From Candidatus Alloscybalousia intestinigallinarum (GTDB taxonomy: Bacteria > Bacillota_I > Bacilli_A > RF39 > UBA660): a DNA stretch of 54,399 nt. The stretch covers positions 1 to 54,399 of the forward strand of contig DVKF01000051.1 of the NCBI GenBank assembly GCA_018716115.1. Reading direction: 5' to 3'. Shown piece by piece: positions 6,497-15,380 of the stretch (position 1 is its first letter; every line of letters starts with the position of its first letter). The position numbers and the translations under genes were made by a program. The notes under the pieces are model-generated. The model was not told the origin of the DNA and made no database searches. It was given only the letters and a program-made list of their open reading frames with translations.

Positions 6497-7273
6497 ATGG
6501 CACGTCACAAAGTCGAAATTAGTGGCGTGAATACAGCGAGTATGAAAGTATTGAGCAGTGAGGAAACCGAAAAACTTTTTAGAAGAATGAAAGAAAACGA
6601 TCCCACGGCTCGTGAAGAATTAATCGAAGGAAACTTAAAACTAGTCCTGAGCATCCTAAAACGATTTAATCATCGCAATGAGAACTTAGATGACTTATTT
6701 CAAGTAGGCTGTATAGGTCTAGTAAAAGCAATCGACAACTTCGACATTTCTCATGGTGTGAAGTTATCCACCTACGCCGTTCCCATGATCCTAGGAGAAG
6801 TAAAAAGATACTTACGAGACAACAACAGTGTTAGAGTTAGCCGTTCCTTAAAAGATCTAGCTTATAATACCCTAAAAGAAAAAGAACGACTAACGCTAGA
6901 ACAAGGAAAAGAAGTCCCACTTGAAGAAGTTGCTAAATCGTTAGGAGTAAAAGATTACGAAGTCATTACCGCCTTGGATTCCATGAAAAGCCCGGTCAGC
7001 ATTTTTGAACCGATTTATAATGACGGAGGGGACACGATTTATCTCTGTGATCAAATCGAAGATAAGAAAGTTGCTTCTGCCGATCTAGATATTAACTTGG
7101 CACTAGATCACGCCATCAACGATTTAGAAGAGAGAGAAAGATACATCATTGACGAACGCTACATCATGGGCAAAACACAAATGGAAATTGCGACTGAACT
7201 TGGCATCAGTCAAGCACAAATTTCTAGATTAGAAAAAAATGCTATTAATACCCTGAAAAAAGTGCTAAAATAA
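6497..7273 (+). CDS. sigG: Sporulation-type sigma factor G
   Basis: The 258 residues from ATG 6497 match sigma-G: the family's N-terminal VEISGVNT segment, region 2 with LDDLFQVGCIGLVKAIDNFD and STYAVPMI, region 3, and region 4 with KTQMEIATELGISQAQISRLE as the helix-turn-helix. Sigma-G directs late forespore genes in spore formers. The start at 6497 is chosen over an in-frame ATG at 6473 because AAAGGAG lies directly before it and the known family starts there. In Bacillus subtilis sigG is followed by the ylm cluster; here ylmC/ymxH is two genes downstream, so the gene order is partly kept, but no sigE is upstream. The organism may sporulate or may have recruited the factor for something else. 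Confidence 0.88.
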   Translation: MARHKVEISGVNTASMKVLSSEETEKLFRRMKENDPTAREELIEGNLKLVLSILKRFNHRNENLDDLFQVGCIGLVKAIDNFDISHGVKLSTYAVPMILGEVKRYLRDNNSVRVSRSLKDLAYNTLKEKERLTLEQGKEVPLEEVAKSLGVKDYEVITALDSMKSPVSIFEPIYNDGGDTIYLCDQIEDKKVASADLDINLALDHAINDLEERERYIIDERYIMGKTQMEIATELGISQAQISRLEKNAINTLKKVLK

Positions 7274-7305
7274 AAACAACAAATAGGTTGAAGTAGGTGA
7301 GAGGA

Positions 7306-7920
7306 ATGGACGAAGTATGGAATGAGATAACAAACGAAATCTGGAATATAGATAGGGCACCTAAAACCACTTGGCAAGATTATTCTCTAGAAGAAATCAA
7401 TCAACTTCCTGTCCAAAAGGTAGAAGTATTAACCCTTTATTATCAAGTCCAAGAAGAACTAGCTAATGATCCTATTGGAAGACAAGTTATTAAAGCTAAG
7501 TCAGGCTCATCGATTAGAGAAATCTATACTACAATTCAAAAATGGAAACTAGAAAAAAGTGCCCACTATTTATTTCCTTCTAATCATGTAATTAACTTTT
7601 ATCCAGCAATAAAGGAGAATAGGTGCGCCAAAGAAACAACTTGCGCCTTTTCAAATGCTAGAATCAGAAAAGGAGAGTTATATTGTTGCTACCGACCACT
7701 ACTTTATGACCTCACCTCAGAAAAACGCTACGTATTAAAAAGAACACTGAAAGTAGAGCTTGCCTATATAGATTTTTTGCCTGATACAATAGGCGAGTTT
7801 GACATATTTAGCGAAAAAGTAGAACACTACTGGAATTACCCAACAGATACCTTGGACTACGAAAGAATCAATCACAACGTCAAAGGTAGCCTTACCCTTC
7901 AACAACTAAAAAGCCGATAA
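7306..7920 (+). CDS. Hypothetical protein between sigG and ylmC
   Basis: A soluble protein of about 204 residues with no signal peptide or membrane segment. It has four to five cysteines, including CAKETTC near residues 107-113 and a CC pair near 127-128, spaced as a possible metal site. I do not recognise the family. A GTG three codons upstream (7297) is the alternative start; the ATG at 7306 is better spaced from AGGTG. It follows sigG by 32 bases and ends in a terminator, so it is probably co-transcribed with sigG. Confidence 0.7.
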   Translation: MDEVWNEITNEIWNIDRAPKTTWQDYSLEEINQLPVQKVEVLTLYYQVQEELANDPIGRQVIKAKSGSSIREIYTTIQKWKLEKSAHYLFPSNHVINFYPAIKENRCAKETTCAFSNARIRKGELYCCYRPLLYDLTSEKRYVLKRTLKVELAYIDFLPDTIGEFDIFSEKVEHYWNYPTDTLDYERINHNVKGSLTLQQLKSR

Positions 7921-7945
7921 AGAGACATGAACAAAGTCTCTTTTT
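7919..7945 (+). terminator. Terminator of the sigG transcript
   Basis: AAAGAGAC and GTCTCTTT form an 8-bp stem with a 9-base loop and then TT. The structure includes the upstream ATG at 7927, which argues that the next gene really starts at 7969. Confidence 0.75.
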
Positions 7946-7968
7946 CATATACTTTGTTAGGTGGTAAT

Positions 7969-8211
7969 ATGAGATTATCGGATTTACAAAGTAAAGATAT
8001 TGTCAATATTACTGACGGTAGAAATGTAGGAAATATTATCGATGTAAAAATAGATGAAGAAACAGGCAATATCGTATCCTTTATCATCGAACCAAATAAA
8101 AATTTTTTTCATTTTTTTAATCGTAACAATAATATAGATACAGAGATAAAGTGGCACAGTATTACCAAAATAGGCGAAGATGTAATCTTAGTGAAAATTG
8201 GATTACCGTAA
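7969..8211 (+). CDS. YlmC/YmxH family PRC-barrel protein
   Basis: The 80 residues start MRLSDLQSKDIVNITDGRNVG, the typical opening of YlmC/YmxH sporulation-associated PRC-barrel proteins, and continue with the IGxxIDVxID and VSFIIE beta strands. The fold is a small barrel, often involved in protein or RNA contacts; the exact role is unknown. The start at 7969 follows an AGGTGG ribosome binding site; a frame extension to 7927 falls inside a terminator hairpin. Position after sigG parallels Bacillus subtilis. The aromatic run NFFHFFNRNNN around residues 43-53 is unusual. Confidence 0.8.
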   Translation: MRLSDLQSKDIVNITDGRNVGNIIDVKIDEETGNIVSFIIEPNKNFFHFFNRNNNIDTEIKWHSITKIGEDVILVKIGLP

Positions 8212-8236
8212 AAACAAAGACAATCTATCCTAGACG

Positions 8237-8245
8237 TGTTATAAT
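8237..8245 (+). promoter_or_regulatory. Extended -10 promoter of the U32 gene
   Basis: TGTTATAAT is an extended -10 element. The -35 position holds only AAGACA at 8217-8222. It lies about 85 bases before the ATG at 8329, leaving an A-rich leader. Confidence 0.5.
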
Positions 8246-8328
8246 AATCAAGACGAAAAACTATGAGTCGAAAAAATAAAGATCAAAAAAAATAAAAACA
8301 AAAAGAAAAACAAAAGGATAGGATAGAT

Positions 8329-10605
8329 ATGAAAGTAAAGAAAGAATTACTTGCCCCAGCTGGCAATTTTGAAGCCTTGAAGCAGGCAATCCATAATGGA
8401 TGTGATGCTGTTTATCTAGGTGGAAAAAAATTTGGAGCAAGGTCATTTGCCCCTAACTTTAATGAAGAAGAATTAAAAGAAGCGATTTTCTATTGTCATT
8501 TATACGGAGTAAAAATTTACATTACCGTAAATACATTAATCTACGAACAAGAAATGGAAGAAGCTTTAAACTACGTTGAATTTCTTCATCAAAATGGGGT
8601 AGATGCTTTGATTATGCAAGACTTAGGACTAATTAGCGCTGTCCATGAACGGTTTCCTAACCTAGAAATACACGCATCGACCCAGATGCATAATCATAAC
8701 GGTAATCAACTTAAATTATTAAAAGAACTAGGAGTAACTCGAGTAGTCTTAGCCCGAGAATTATCATTAAAAGAAATCGAAGAACTAGCCAAAACGACAG
8801 ATCTAGAATTAGAAGTTTTCGTACATGGCGCCCTTTGTATCTGTTATTCTGGACAATGTTTATTTAGTAGTTTGTTACTAGATCGAAGTGGAAATAGGGG
8901 AAGTTGCGCAGGAATTTGTCGTTTACCCTTTTCCTTATATGAAGATGATACAAAAATTCCTACTTCAGGGAAATATCTTTTAAGTCCTAAAGAATTAAAC
9001 GAACTAGATAATATGGAAAAACTAATGGCTTCTTTGATTACCAGTTTTAAAATTGAAGGCAGGATGAAAAGCCCAACTACGATCGGGTACATCACAAAAC
9101 TTTATCGCAAGATGATGGACAAAATAGAAAACCATGAGAAACCTTGCCTCACTCAGGAAGAAATTAAAAATTTATATACTTTATTTAACCGGGAATTTAC
9201 TAAGGGCTATCTTTTTCAAGAACCAGATAAAGAGTTAATGAATATTAAGAGCCCTAATCATCATGGGATTTTACTTGGACAAGTTCTTTCTGTAACCAAA
9301 AAAAGAATCAAAATAAAACTAGAAGAAGACTTAAATCAAGAAGATGGTATTCGTTTTTTACCGGAAAATAAAGGCATGATTGTAAACTACATTTATGATC
9401 AAAAAGGGTTGTGGCAACATCACGCTTCATCTGGAAGCATCGTTGAAATTGATAATAAAGTTAGCTTAGAAAAAGCAGGAGGAACAGTTCGAAAGACAAT
9501 CAATCACCAACTAGAAGAAGAGTTAAGCCATTATTCATTAAAGAAGATTCCTGTTACTTTGACAGTTTATGCTTCAAAGGAAACGGGACAATTAAAGGTA
9601 AGTTTATTCGATGAAGAAAATTTAGTAGAAATAGAGAAAAAAGTGGTCGAAGAAGCAACCAAAACACCAACTTCAGAAGAACGTATAGTGGAACAATTAA
9701 CAAAAACAGGTTCTACGCCTTTTGCCGTTACCAAGGTCAATCGTCAAATTGATGATAATATCTTTATCTCAATCAAAGAACTAAACGAAATTAGGCGTAC
9801 TCTTACTACCCAACTAGAAGAATGTCGCAGAAAAAGACCAGTCGTCGTCATGATAAAAGAGGCCAAAACCACTGTACCCCTAGATATTAAGCCTATCTCG
9901 CCACAACTTAGTGCCTTGGTTAGAACAGAAGAACAGCTACGAGTCTGTTTAGAAGAAAACGTTTCTACCATCTATGTTACTGATGAAGCTTTATATCAAA
10001 AGTATCGTCATCTTCCTCATGTATATTTACGGTTGAGTAGATTAAATCCCATTTATCCTTCCTTTAACCCTGAACGTATTCTAGTAGGGGAAATAGGTTC
10101 TATAATATCCGCTAGAAAAAATCAGGCTACTTTAATCATTGGTGACTATTTTCTAAATGTAACAAACACAAAAACGATTCTCTATTTACTTCAACAAGGA
10201 TTAGAGCGAGTCACCTTATCGATCGAATGTAAAGATGAAGATATTGAGGCGATTACTAAGGCAAATATAGATACCAATCAATTGGAAGTCATTGTCTACG
10301 GTAGAGTAGAAGCTATGATCATGAAATACCATCCTATTTCTTATTTAGGAATTACTCCAATTAAACAATCTCCAAACGCGAAAAAATATTATTTAGTAGA
10401 CCGCAATCATGAAAAGTATCCTTTAATCGAAGAAGAAAATTGTACTCATCTATTCTACTATAAACCAATAGAACGTAGTATTGAAAATCTCTATGAAAGA
10501 AAAATTAGAAATTTTCGCCTTGAATTTTTTGACGAAAGTGCAACACTAACTCGTAATATCATAAAAAAATACCAAAATCGTCTTATCAAATTAAGTCAAG
10601 TATGA
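8329..10605 (+). CDS. U32 family peptidase / RlhA-type protein with DUF3656
   Basis: At 758 residues this is the long form of the U32 family. The N-terminal TIM-barrel-like part begins ELLAPAGNFEALKQA and contains the signature FVHGALCICYSGQCLFSS followed by RGSCAGICR. The four cysteines (about residues 170-198) match the iron-sulphur site of U32 proteins. The C-terminal half corresponds to the DUF3656 region of the long forms. Relatives such as RlhA hydroxylate a 23S rRNA cytidine and TrhP acts on tRNA; older annotation calls them collagenases. An RNA-hydroxylation role is therefore more likely than proteolysis. It has its own promoter and is followed 30 bases later by the thioredoxin-like gene. 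Confidence 0.85.
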   Translation: MKVKKELLAPAGNFEALKQAIHNGCDAVYLGGKKFGARSFAPNFNEEELKEAIFYCHLYGVKIYITVNTLIYEQEMEEALNYVEFLHQNGVDALIMQDLGLISAVHERFPNLEIHASTQMHNHNGNQLKLLKELGVTRVVLARELSLKEIEELAKTTDLELEVFVHGALCICYSGQCLFSSLLLDRSGNRGSCAGICRLPFSLYEDDTKIPTSGKYLLSPKELNELDNMEKLMASLITSFKIEGRMKSPTTIGYITKLYRKMMDKIENHEKPCLTQEEIKNLYTLFNREFTKGYLFQEPDKELMNIKSPNHHGILLGQVLSVTKKRIKIKLEEDLNQEDGIRFLPENKGMIVNYIYDQKGLWQHHASSGSIVEIDNKVSLEKAGGTVRKTINHQLEEELSHYSLKKIPVTLTVYASKETGQLKVSLFDEENLVEIEKKVVEEATKTPTSEERIVEQLTKTGSTPFAVTKVNRQIDDNIFISIKELNEIRRTLTTQLEECRRKRPVVVMIKEAKTTVPLDIKPISPQLSALVRTEEQLRVCLEENVSTIYVTDEALYQKYRHLPHVYLRLSRLNPIYPSFNPERILVGEIGSIISARKNQATLIIGDYFLNVTNTKTILYLLQQGLERVTLSIECKDEDIEAITKANIDTNQLEVIVYGRVEAMIMKYHPISYLGITPIKQSPNAKKYYLVDRNHEKYPLIEEENCTHLFYYKPIERSIENLYERKIRNFRLEFFDESATLTRNIIKKYQNRLIKLSQV

Positions 10606-10635
10606 TAAAATAAATTCATAAGGATAGGTGAGATT

Positions 10636-11178
10636 ATGAAAAGAAAAAGCAAAAAAAAGAGTAGTAACCAAAAAAATTATATCGGTGGCTACATCAAAAT
10701 CATTTTAATTTTCGTTGTAACCATATTCGCAATTCTTCTACTTAGAAACTGGTATTTAAGTGGTGTCAACTATCAGTTGAACACACCGATCATTGGTAAT
10801 GTATTAATTAGAGAAATCAATACAGAAGAAGTATATAACTATATCAGAGAAAATGAAAATGCGATTCTCTATGTTGGGGTGGTCAATGATTCTAACTGCC
10901 GGAAATTTGAAGAAGATTTCCAGAATGTAGTAAAAGAAAGACATCTAGAAAACAGTATTACCTATCTAAATCTAACTAAAGAGTCAAATGTAACAAAGTT
11001 TTTGAAAGAGTTTAACAAATTCTATGATACCGATCTTCTTGGTTATCCGTCGTTAATTGTCTTTGAAGATGGAAAAGTAATCGATGCGTTAACGGTTAGT
11101 ACGGGTGGAACTTTATCAAAAGAAAAAGCAATTGAATTTCTCGATAAATATCAAGATATTGTAGTGGATGTGAATTAA
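10636..11178 (+). CDS. Membrane-anchored thioredoxin-like protein lacking CxxC
   Basis: The 180 residues have a lysine-rich cytoplasmic start, one membrane helix (about 18-40) and an extracellular thioredoxin-like domain. The central strand ILYVGVV, the GYPSLIVFEDG segment with the cis-proline (about 136-147) and the terminal helix are recognisable. The redox motif is reduced to NDSNCRKFEE, with only one cysteine where CxxC is expected, so it may act as a chaperone, a monothiol partner or a glutathionylation-type enzyme. It lies directly before trmL, with 1 base between stop and start. Confidence 0.7.
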   Translation: MKRKSKKKSSNQKNYIGGYIKIILIFVVTIFAILLLRNWYLSGVNYQLNTPIIGNVLIREINTEEVYNYIRENENAILYVGVVNDSNCRKFEEDFQNVVKERHLENSITYLNLTKESNVTKFLKEFNKFYDTDLLGYPSLIVFEDGKVIDALTVSTGGTLSKEKAIEFLDKYQDIVVDVN

Positions 11179-11179
11179 A

Positions 11180-11704
11180 ATGCTTCATGTTGTTTTATAT
11201 GAACCAGAAATACCAACTAATACAGGAAATATTATGCGTACTTGTGTTGCAACAGGTACCAAATTACATTTGATTAAACCGTTAGGATTTCAATTAGATG
11301 ATGCTCATCTAAAACGATCTGGAGTTAATTATATCGATAAATTAGATTACCAAGTTTATGAAAACTTTACTGAGTTTAAAGAAAAAAATAAAGGGGATTA
11401 TTATTATTTCACCCGCTATGGTCATAAACCACATACTAGTTTTGATTACTCTGATCAAGAAAAAGAAATTTATTTAATCTTTGGTAAAGAATCAACAGGA
11501 ATCCCCAAAGAATTATTAAGAACCGATTTAGAACATTGTATGAGAATTCCGATGACTGCTAATGTTAGAGCCTTAAATTTATCGAATTGTGTAGCAATAT
11601 GTGTATATGAAGTATTAAGGCAACAAAATTTTAGAGATTTATTATGGGATGAACCTTCCGATGAACATCATAAAGGAAGCGACTTTCTAGAACGAGAAGA
11701 ATAG
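11180..11704 (+). CDS. trmL: tRNA (cytidine/uridine-34 2'-O) methyltransferase
   Basis: The 174-residue protein is a short SPOUT methyltransferase of the TrmL type, which methylates the ribose of position 34 in some tRNA-Leu species. Motif 1 is EPEIPTNTGNIMRTC (residues 8-22), motif 2 LIFGKESTGIPKELL (about 95-109) and motif 3 RIPMTANVRALNLSNCVAI (about 118-136), which form the S-adenosylmethionine-binding knot. Length is typical of the family, which lacks an N-terminal RNA-binding domain. A strong terminator follows. Confidence 0.93.
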   Translation: MLHVVLYEPEIPTNTGNIMRTCVATGTKLHLIKPLGFQLDDAHLKRSGVNYIDKLDYQVYENFTEFKEKNKGDYYYFTRYGHKPHTSFDYSDQEKEIYLIFGKESTGIPKELLRTDLEHCMRIPMTANVRALNLSNCVAICVYEVLRQQNFRDLLWDEPSDEHHKGSDFLEREE

Positions 11705-11708
11705 AACA

Positions 11709-11734
11709 AAGAGCTAAACAATTAGCTCTTTTTT
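11709..11734 (+). terminator. Terminator after trmL
   Basis: AAGAGCTAA and TTAGCTCTT form a 9-bp stem with a 4-base loop, followed by TTTT. The next gene's ribosome binding site (AGGAGA) follows at once, so some read-through is likely. Confidence 0.85.
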
Positions 11735-11745
11735 AGGAGAAGTTT

Positions 11746-13188
11746 ATGAGAAAAAAGTTTTTCCACTTGCCAACCAAATATGCTTATTTATATTTTTTTA
11801 TCCCCATCGCTTTATCGGTTATCGTAAGTACCAATTATGATAACGATATTTGGTTTTTACTCAATCAAGGACGATATATATTCGTTCATGGCTTTCCTCA
11901 TGTCGATCCGTTTACGATTCATGAAAATTTAAGTTTAGTTGTCCAACAATGGCTATCCGCAACGATCTTCTATGGTGCTTTTCGCCTTTTTGGAGAAATA
12001 GGATTATCCTTACTTATGATAGGAGTAAATCTTCTCATTCTTTATTTCTTATATAAAATCGCTTTAGTGATAAGCGAAAACCGAAAAAAACTCGCCTTAT
12101 TTTTTACTATCTTAGTGGATGTTTTATTATTGATGAATTTCATCCAGACTCGGCCCCAGATTTTTACTTATCTGATTTTACTAATGTTAATGTATCTCTT
12201 AGAAAAATATCAACAAACCAACAACACCCGTTATTTATTTTTCCTTCCGTTGTTATCGCTATTAGAAATCAATTTACATGCTTCGATGTGGTTTATGTTG
12301 TTCCTTTTTTCCGCCCCATATGTAATAGAGATAATTATTGATGCTTGTCGAAATGACCAACAAAAAAAATCTTTTCCCCTCTTATTTAGTATGGTACTCA
12401 TATTTCTAGTCGGATTAATCAATCCCTATGGAATAGAAGCTATCACTTATATATTTACTTCTTATGGAAATGATAGTATCAATCAACTTGTCCAAGAAAT
12501 GCAAGTGCCCCAGATAACAACGAATATGGGAATAATTATCTATCTTATTGTTTTAGGTGTCTACCTCACTTATATCATCACTAAAAACAAAACGTTAAAA
12601 CTAAAGTATATATGCTTACTGCTAGGTACGACTTATCTAGCCCTTTCTTCTTATAAAGGATTTGCCTTTTTTCTAATTGGAGGAGTATTGCCATTAGTTT
12701 CTTGCCTAAAGAACAATTTTCCAGTTTCTACAGAGCTAAAGGAATCAAAGACTCCTGATGAATATAAAATAATCGGCTTACTTAGTGGCCTAGTAGTATT
12801 CTTGTTTATCGCAACCCCTCATCAATTAACGAATTCCTTAAAACCAGTTGTTGACTACTTACTTTCTCATGAAGAAAAAAACAAAGTCATATTATATACG
12901 GCTTTTTCAGAAGGAGGATATGTAGAATATCGCGGCTTAAAAACCTATATTGATCCTAGAGCTGAAGTTTTCTTAAAACAAAATAATCATCAAAAGGATA
13001 TTTTCCAAGAATATTATGATCTTCAAACGGGAAAATTATCTCCTGATGAATGGATCAAAGATTATCCTTTTACCCATTTTATCGTTAACTATAATGATAC
13101 TCTATACTCTTATTTACAACAAGAAAAGGAGAAGTTTGAACTTCTCCTAACTACTGATGAATATTTTCTTTTTCAATCGAAAATCTAG
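11746..13188 (+). CDS. Polytopic membrane protein, GT-C-like
   Basis: The 480-residue protein has about ten membrane helices and a short extracytoplasmic C-terminal domain. The first external loop carries DNDIWFLLNQGRYI, resembling the acidic catalytic loop of GT-C glycosyltransferases. The second has EINLHASMWF, and the C-terminal part has the GGYVEYRGLKTYIDPRAEVF segment common in this uncharacterised family. A lipid-linked sugar donor and a surface substrate would be expected if it is a glycosyltransferase, but neither is shown. It is placed between trmL and a terminator, 42 bases after trmL. Confidence 0.6.
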   Translation: MRKKFFHLPTKYAYLYFFIPIALSVIVSTNYDNDIWFLLNQGRYIFVHGFPHVDPFTIHENLSLVVQQWLSATIFYGAFRLFGEIGLSLLMIGVNLLILYFLYKIALVISENRKKLALFFTILVDVLLLMNFIQTRPQIFTYLILLMLMYLLEKYQQTNNTRYLFFLPLLSLLEINLHASMWFMLFLFSAPYVIEIIIDACRNDQQKKSFPLLFSMVLIFLVGLINPYGIEAITYIFTSYGNDSINQLVQEMQVPQITTNMGIIIYLIVLGVYLTYIITKNKTLKLKYICLLLGTTYLALSSYKGFAFFLIGGVLPLVSCLKNNFPVSTELKESKTPDEYKIIGLLSGLVVFLFIATPHQLTNSLKPVVDYLLSHEEKNKVILYTAFSEGGYVEYRGLKTYIDPRAEVFLKQNNHQKDIFQEYYDLQTGKLSPDEWIKDYPFTHFIVNYNDTLYSYLQQEKEKFELLLTTDEYFLFQSKI

Positions 13189-13209
13189 TAGGGAAAACCT
13201 ACTTTTTTT
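13187..13209 (+). terminator. Terminator after the GT-C-like gene
   Basis: AGTAGG and CCTACT form a 6-bp stem with a 5-base loop and a run of T. It separates the gene from the convergent thioredoxin-like gene, whose stop lies inside the T-run. Confidence 0.8.
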
Positions 13210-13705
13210 ATTCTTCAGAACGATTTTCGTCTTGTTCTTGATTTTCTCCTTCTTGTGAAGAATCAGTCTTTTCTTCATCTGATTGGTTATCCTCTTGCCC
13301 ATCTTCTTCATCCTCGATAAAACCACTAGCCTTAAATTTAGAAATAATTTTCTCGCGCTTTACCGATCCGACAATTCTAGCTGCCGTAGTTTGTTCTTCA
13401 CCATCTATATAAAAAATCACCGTTGGCGTTGCAGAAACTCCAAGTTCATCATATTGATCAGCTGTTAATTTATCAATATTAATATACTTTACTTCGATTT
13501 TATAACTAGAAGCAACATCTTTTAATTTCGGACGAAAATCCTTACAAGCTGTACAATCACCGCTCATTACCTCCAAAATAAAAGTTTCTTCATCTTCTAG
13601 TAATTTTTTATATTCATCATAAGAAATTTCTTTTAAATAACTCTTAGAACACCCACTAACGAATAAAAGAGCAACTAAGATAACAATAAAACTAAACTTT
13701 TTCAT
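13208..13705 (-). CDS. Thioredoxin-like lipoprotein
   Basis: The protein (165 residues) starts with a lipoprotein signal: basic start, hydrophobic stretch and LFVSGC lipobox with the lipidated cysteine at residue 19. The thioredoxin domain has the redox motif SGDCTACKDF (CxxC at about 51-54), the cis-proline segment SATPTVIFYIDGE (about 92-104) and a GSV strand. A tail of about 35 acidic and glutamine residues closes it. It should act at the outer membrane face as a thiol-disulphide reductase or oxidase. The gene is divergent from the 27-kb envelope locus that starts at 13818, whose exported proteins are cysteine-rich, so it may serve their folding. Confidence 0.85.
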   Translation of the reverse strand: MKKFSFIVILVALLFVSGCSKSYLKEISYDEYKKLLEDEETFILEVMSGDCTACKDFRPKLKDVASSYKIEVKYINIDKLTADQYDELGVSATPTVIFYIDGEEQTTAARIVGSVKREKIISKFKASGFIEDEEDGQEDNQSDEEKTDSSQEGENQEQDENRSEE

Positions 13706-13756
13706 AACATCTACCTCTCACAATTAAAAAGTATATCACAAAGCACGGAAAAAATC

Positions 13757-13785
13757 TTTCATTTTTATTCAAAATAGGTTATAAT
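13757..13785 (+). promoter_or_regulatory. Promoter of the Tad/T4SS locus
   Basis: TATAAT (13780-13785) is perfect; the -35 TTTCAT (13757-13762) at 17 bp is moderate. It lies 33 bases before the GTG at 13818 and divergent from the lipoprotein gene at 13705. Confidence 0.65.
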
Positions 13786-13817
13786 GAAAAAGAATAGAAG
13801 AGTAGGAGGGGAAAAAC

Positions 13818-15377
13818 GTGATCTTAAGAAAGCCATATGCCTTTTTAATTCGTAATTTTAAGAAAATCAATATAGTCTTACTCGCTCTAGTTATTTTTGT
13901 TTTATGGAAAGAATTAGAATTATATCAATTCGTTAAAGATTATATCGCGACTGGTATTTATAGTAGTCAATTAGATTCAATTAGTAACTATGTAAATATT
14001 TTTTCTATTGGGGCTATTGTACTGATTGCTATCATATCCGCAATTTTAGCTTATTTACTAAAATACAAAGATAAACCATTTATTTCCTATGTATTTATTT
14101 TAGGGGTATCAATTATCACGTTAATCCTCTTTATTTATAATTATTATTACTTTACGATGACGGTAACCCAAGAGTTTGATTTAGTATCTGCTTTGATGGT
14201 TCGTGATTTATCTTTTATTGCGACAATTCCCCATTATCCAGTTATTTTATTATTACTTATTCGTTCCATTGGTCTAGACTTAAAGAGATTTGGGTTTGGA
14301 GAAGACAAAGAATTCGCAGAAATTAACGATGAAGACCGTGAAGAAGTAGAAGTAGAAATTACTTTTGATAAAGATCGTTATATCAGAGCCTTTAGAAGAA
14401 ACCTTCGTTATATAAAATATACCTTCTTAGAACACAAGTTTAGTATTAGTGTTTTAATTGTTTTGGTCGTGTTACTAGCCTCATTTAATGTTTATCACTA
14501 TACCTTTGTCGTCAATAAAGTATACAGTATGGGAGAAACCGTATCCGCAAACGGTCTTAATTTTCAAGTGGAGAATGCCTATATTACTAACCGTGATTAT
14601 ACTGGAAATCAAATTGCGAAAAGTAAATACTATTTTATCTTAGATGTGAAAATTACCAATAATCAAAGTAGCGATGTTCCAATCAGTAATGAATATTTCT
14701 TCTTATATATAGACAATCAACAGTATACCCCTTCTGAAAGATTCAATTTATATTTTAACGATATTGGCACGCTTTATAGTAGTGGTAAGAAAATTAAAGC
14801 TTCTAGTAGTGAAAATATTTTGTTTGTCTTCGAAATCGATGCTCCAAAAGAAAATAGTAACTTCTTATTAACTTACCGGACTGGTAAATTTAACGATGCC
14901 ACCAAACGAATTCGCATTCAAGTAAGAGATATCAGTAAGTTCATTGAAAAAGCGAAAGTTACCCTTGGTGAGGAATTAACAGTTCCTATCAATCTAGCGA
15001 AAGAGTGGACATTTAGTTTATCGAATTTTAAGTTAACGAATGCAATTGACTATCGTTATGAACAATGTAATGCAAAAACGTGTCCTATCTATGAGGCAAC
15101 ACTAGAAAGTAAAGAAAATCAAGTGATTTTCTACGCAAAATACAATCTAAAAGAGGGAACGAAGAAAGATTTCCTAGATTTTCTAAAAACATTTGGAAAA
15201 ATACGCTATACCATAAATGGAGAGACAAAAGAGATGAATATTTCTTATCTACTTACTAACTATCGAGGAGATCATCTATTTATCGCCGCACCTAGTGAAA
15301 TTGTTAATGCGCAAAATATCGAATTATACTTTACCGTTAGAACTTATCAATATTTTTATCAATTAAAAGGAGAATAA
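13818..15377 (+). CDS. Membrane protein with DUF4352-like extracellular domain
   Basis: The 519-residue protein starts with GTG behind AGGAGGGG. It has about four helices in the first 160 residues, a cytoplasmic acidic loop (about 165-195), a further helix near 210-232 and a large extracellular domain. The domain resembles DUF4352/immunoglobulin-like accessory domains: AKSKYYFILDVKITNNQSSD, then a strand-rich fold, and again from about 375 on. One CNAKTC pair (about 418-423) could form a disulphide. It is the first gene of the locus and its stop is 3 bases before the next start. I assign no function beyond an envelope component. Confidence 0.6.
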   Translation: MILRKPYAFLIRNFKKINIVLLALVIFVLWKELELYQFVKDYIATGIYSSQLDSISNYVNIFSIGAIVLIAIISAILAYLLKYKDKPFISYVFILGVSIITLILFIYNYYYFTMTVTQEFDLVSALMVRDLSFIATIPHYPVILLLLIRSIGLDLKRFGFGEDKEFAEINDEDREEVEVEITFDKDRYIRAFRRNLRYIKYTFLEHKFSISVLIVLVVLLASFNVYHYTFVVNKVYSMGETVSANGLNFQVENAYITNRDYTGNQIAKSKYYFILDVKITNNQSSDVPISNEYFFLYIDNQQYTPSERFNLYFNDIGTLYSSGKKIKASSSENILFVFEIDAPKENSNFLLTYRTGKFNDATKRIRIQVRDISKFIEKAKVTLGEELTVPINLAKEWTFSLSNFKLTNAIDYRYEQCNAKTCPIYEATLESKENQVIFYAKYNLKEGTKKDFLDFLKTFGKIRYTINGETKEMNISYLLTNYRGDHLFIAAPSEIVNAQNIELYFTVRTYQYFYQLKGE

Positions 15378-15380
15378 AAT

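Noticed and set aside
7927..7968. Upstream in-frame start for the YlmC-like gene
   Set aside because: It lies in the terminator hairpin at 7919-7945 and lacks a ribosome binding site; family proteins start at the ATG at 7969.
8329..10605. Collagenase annotation for the U32 protein
   Set aside because: The cysteine cluster and DUF3656 half fit RNA-hydroxylation relatives; a protease role for this long form is not supported by the sequence.
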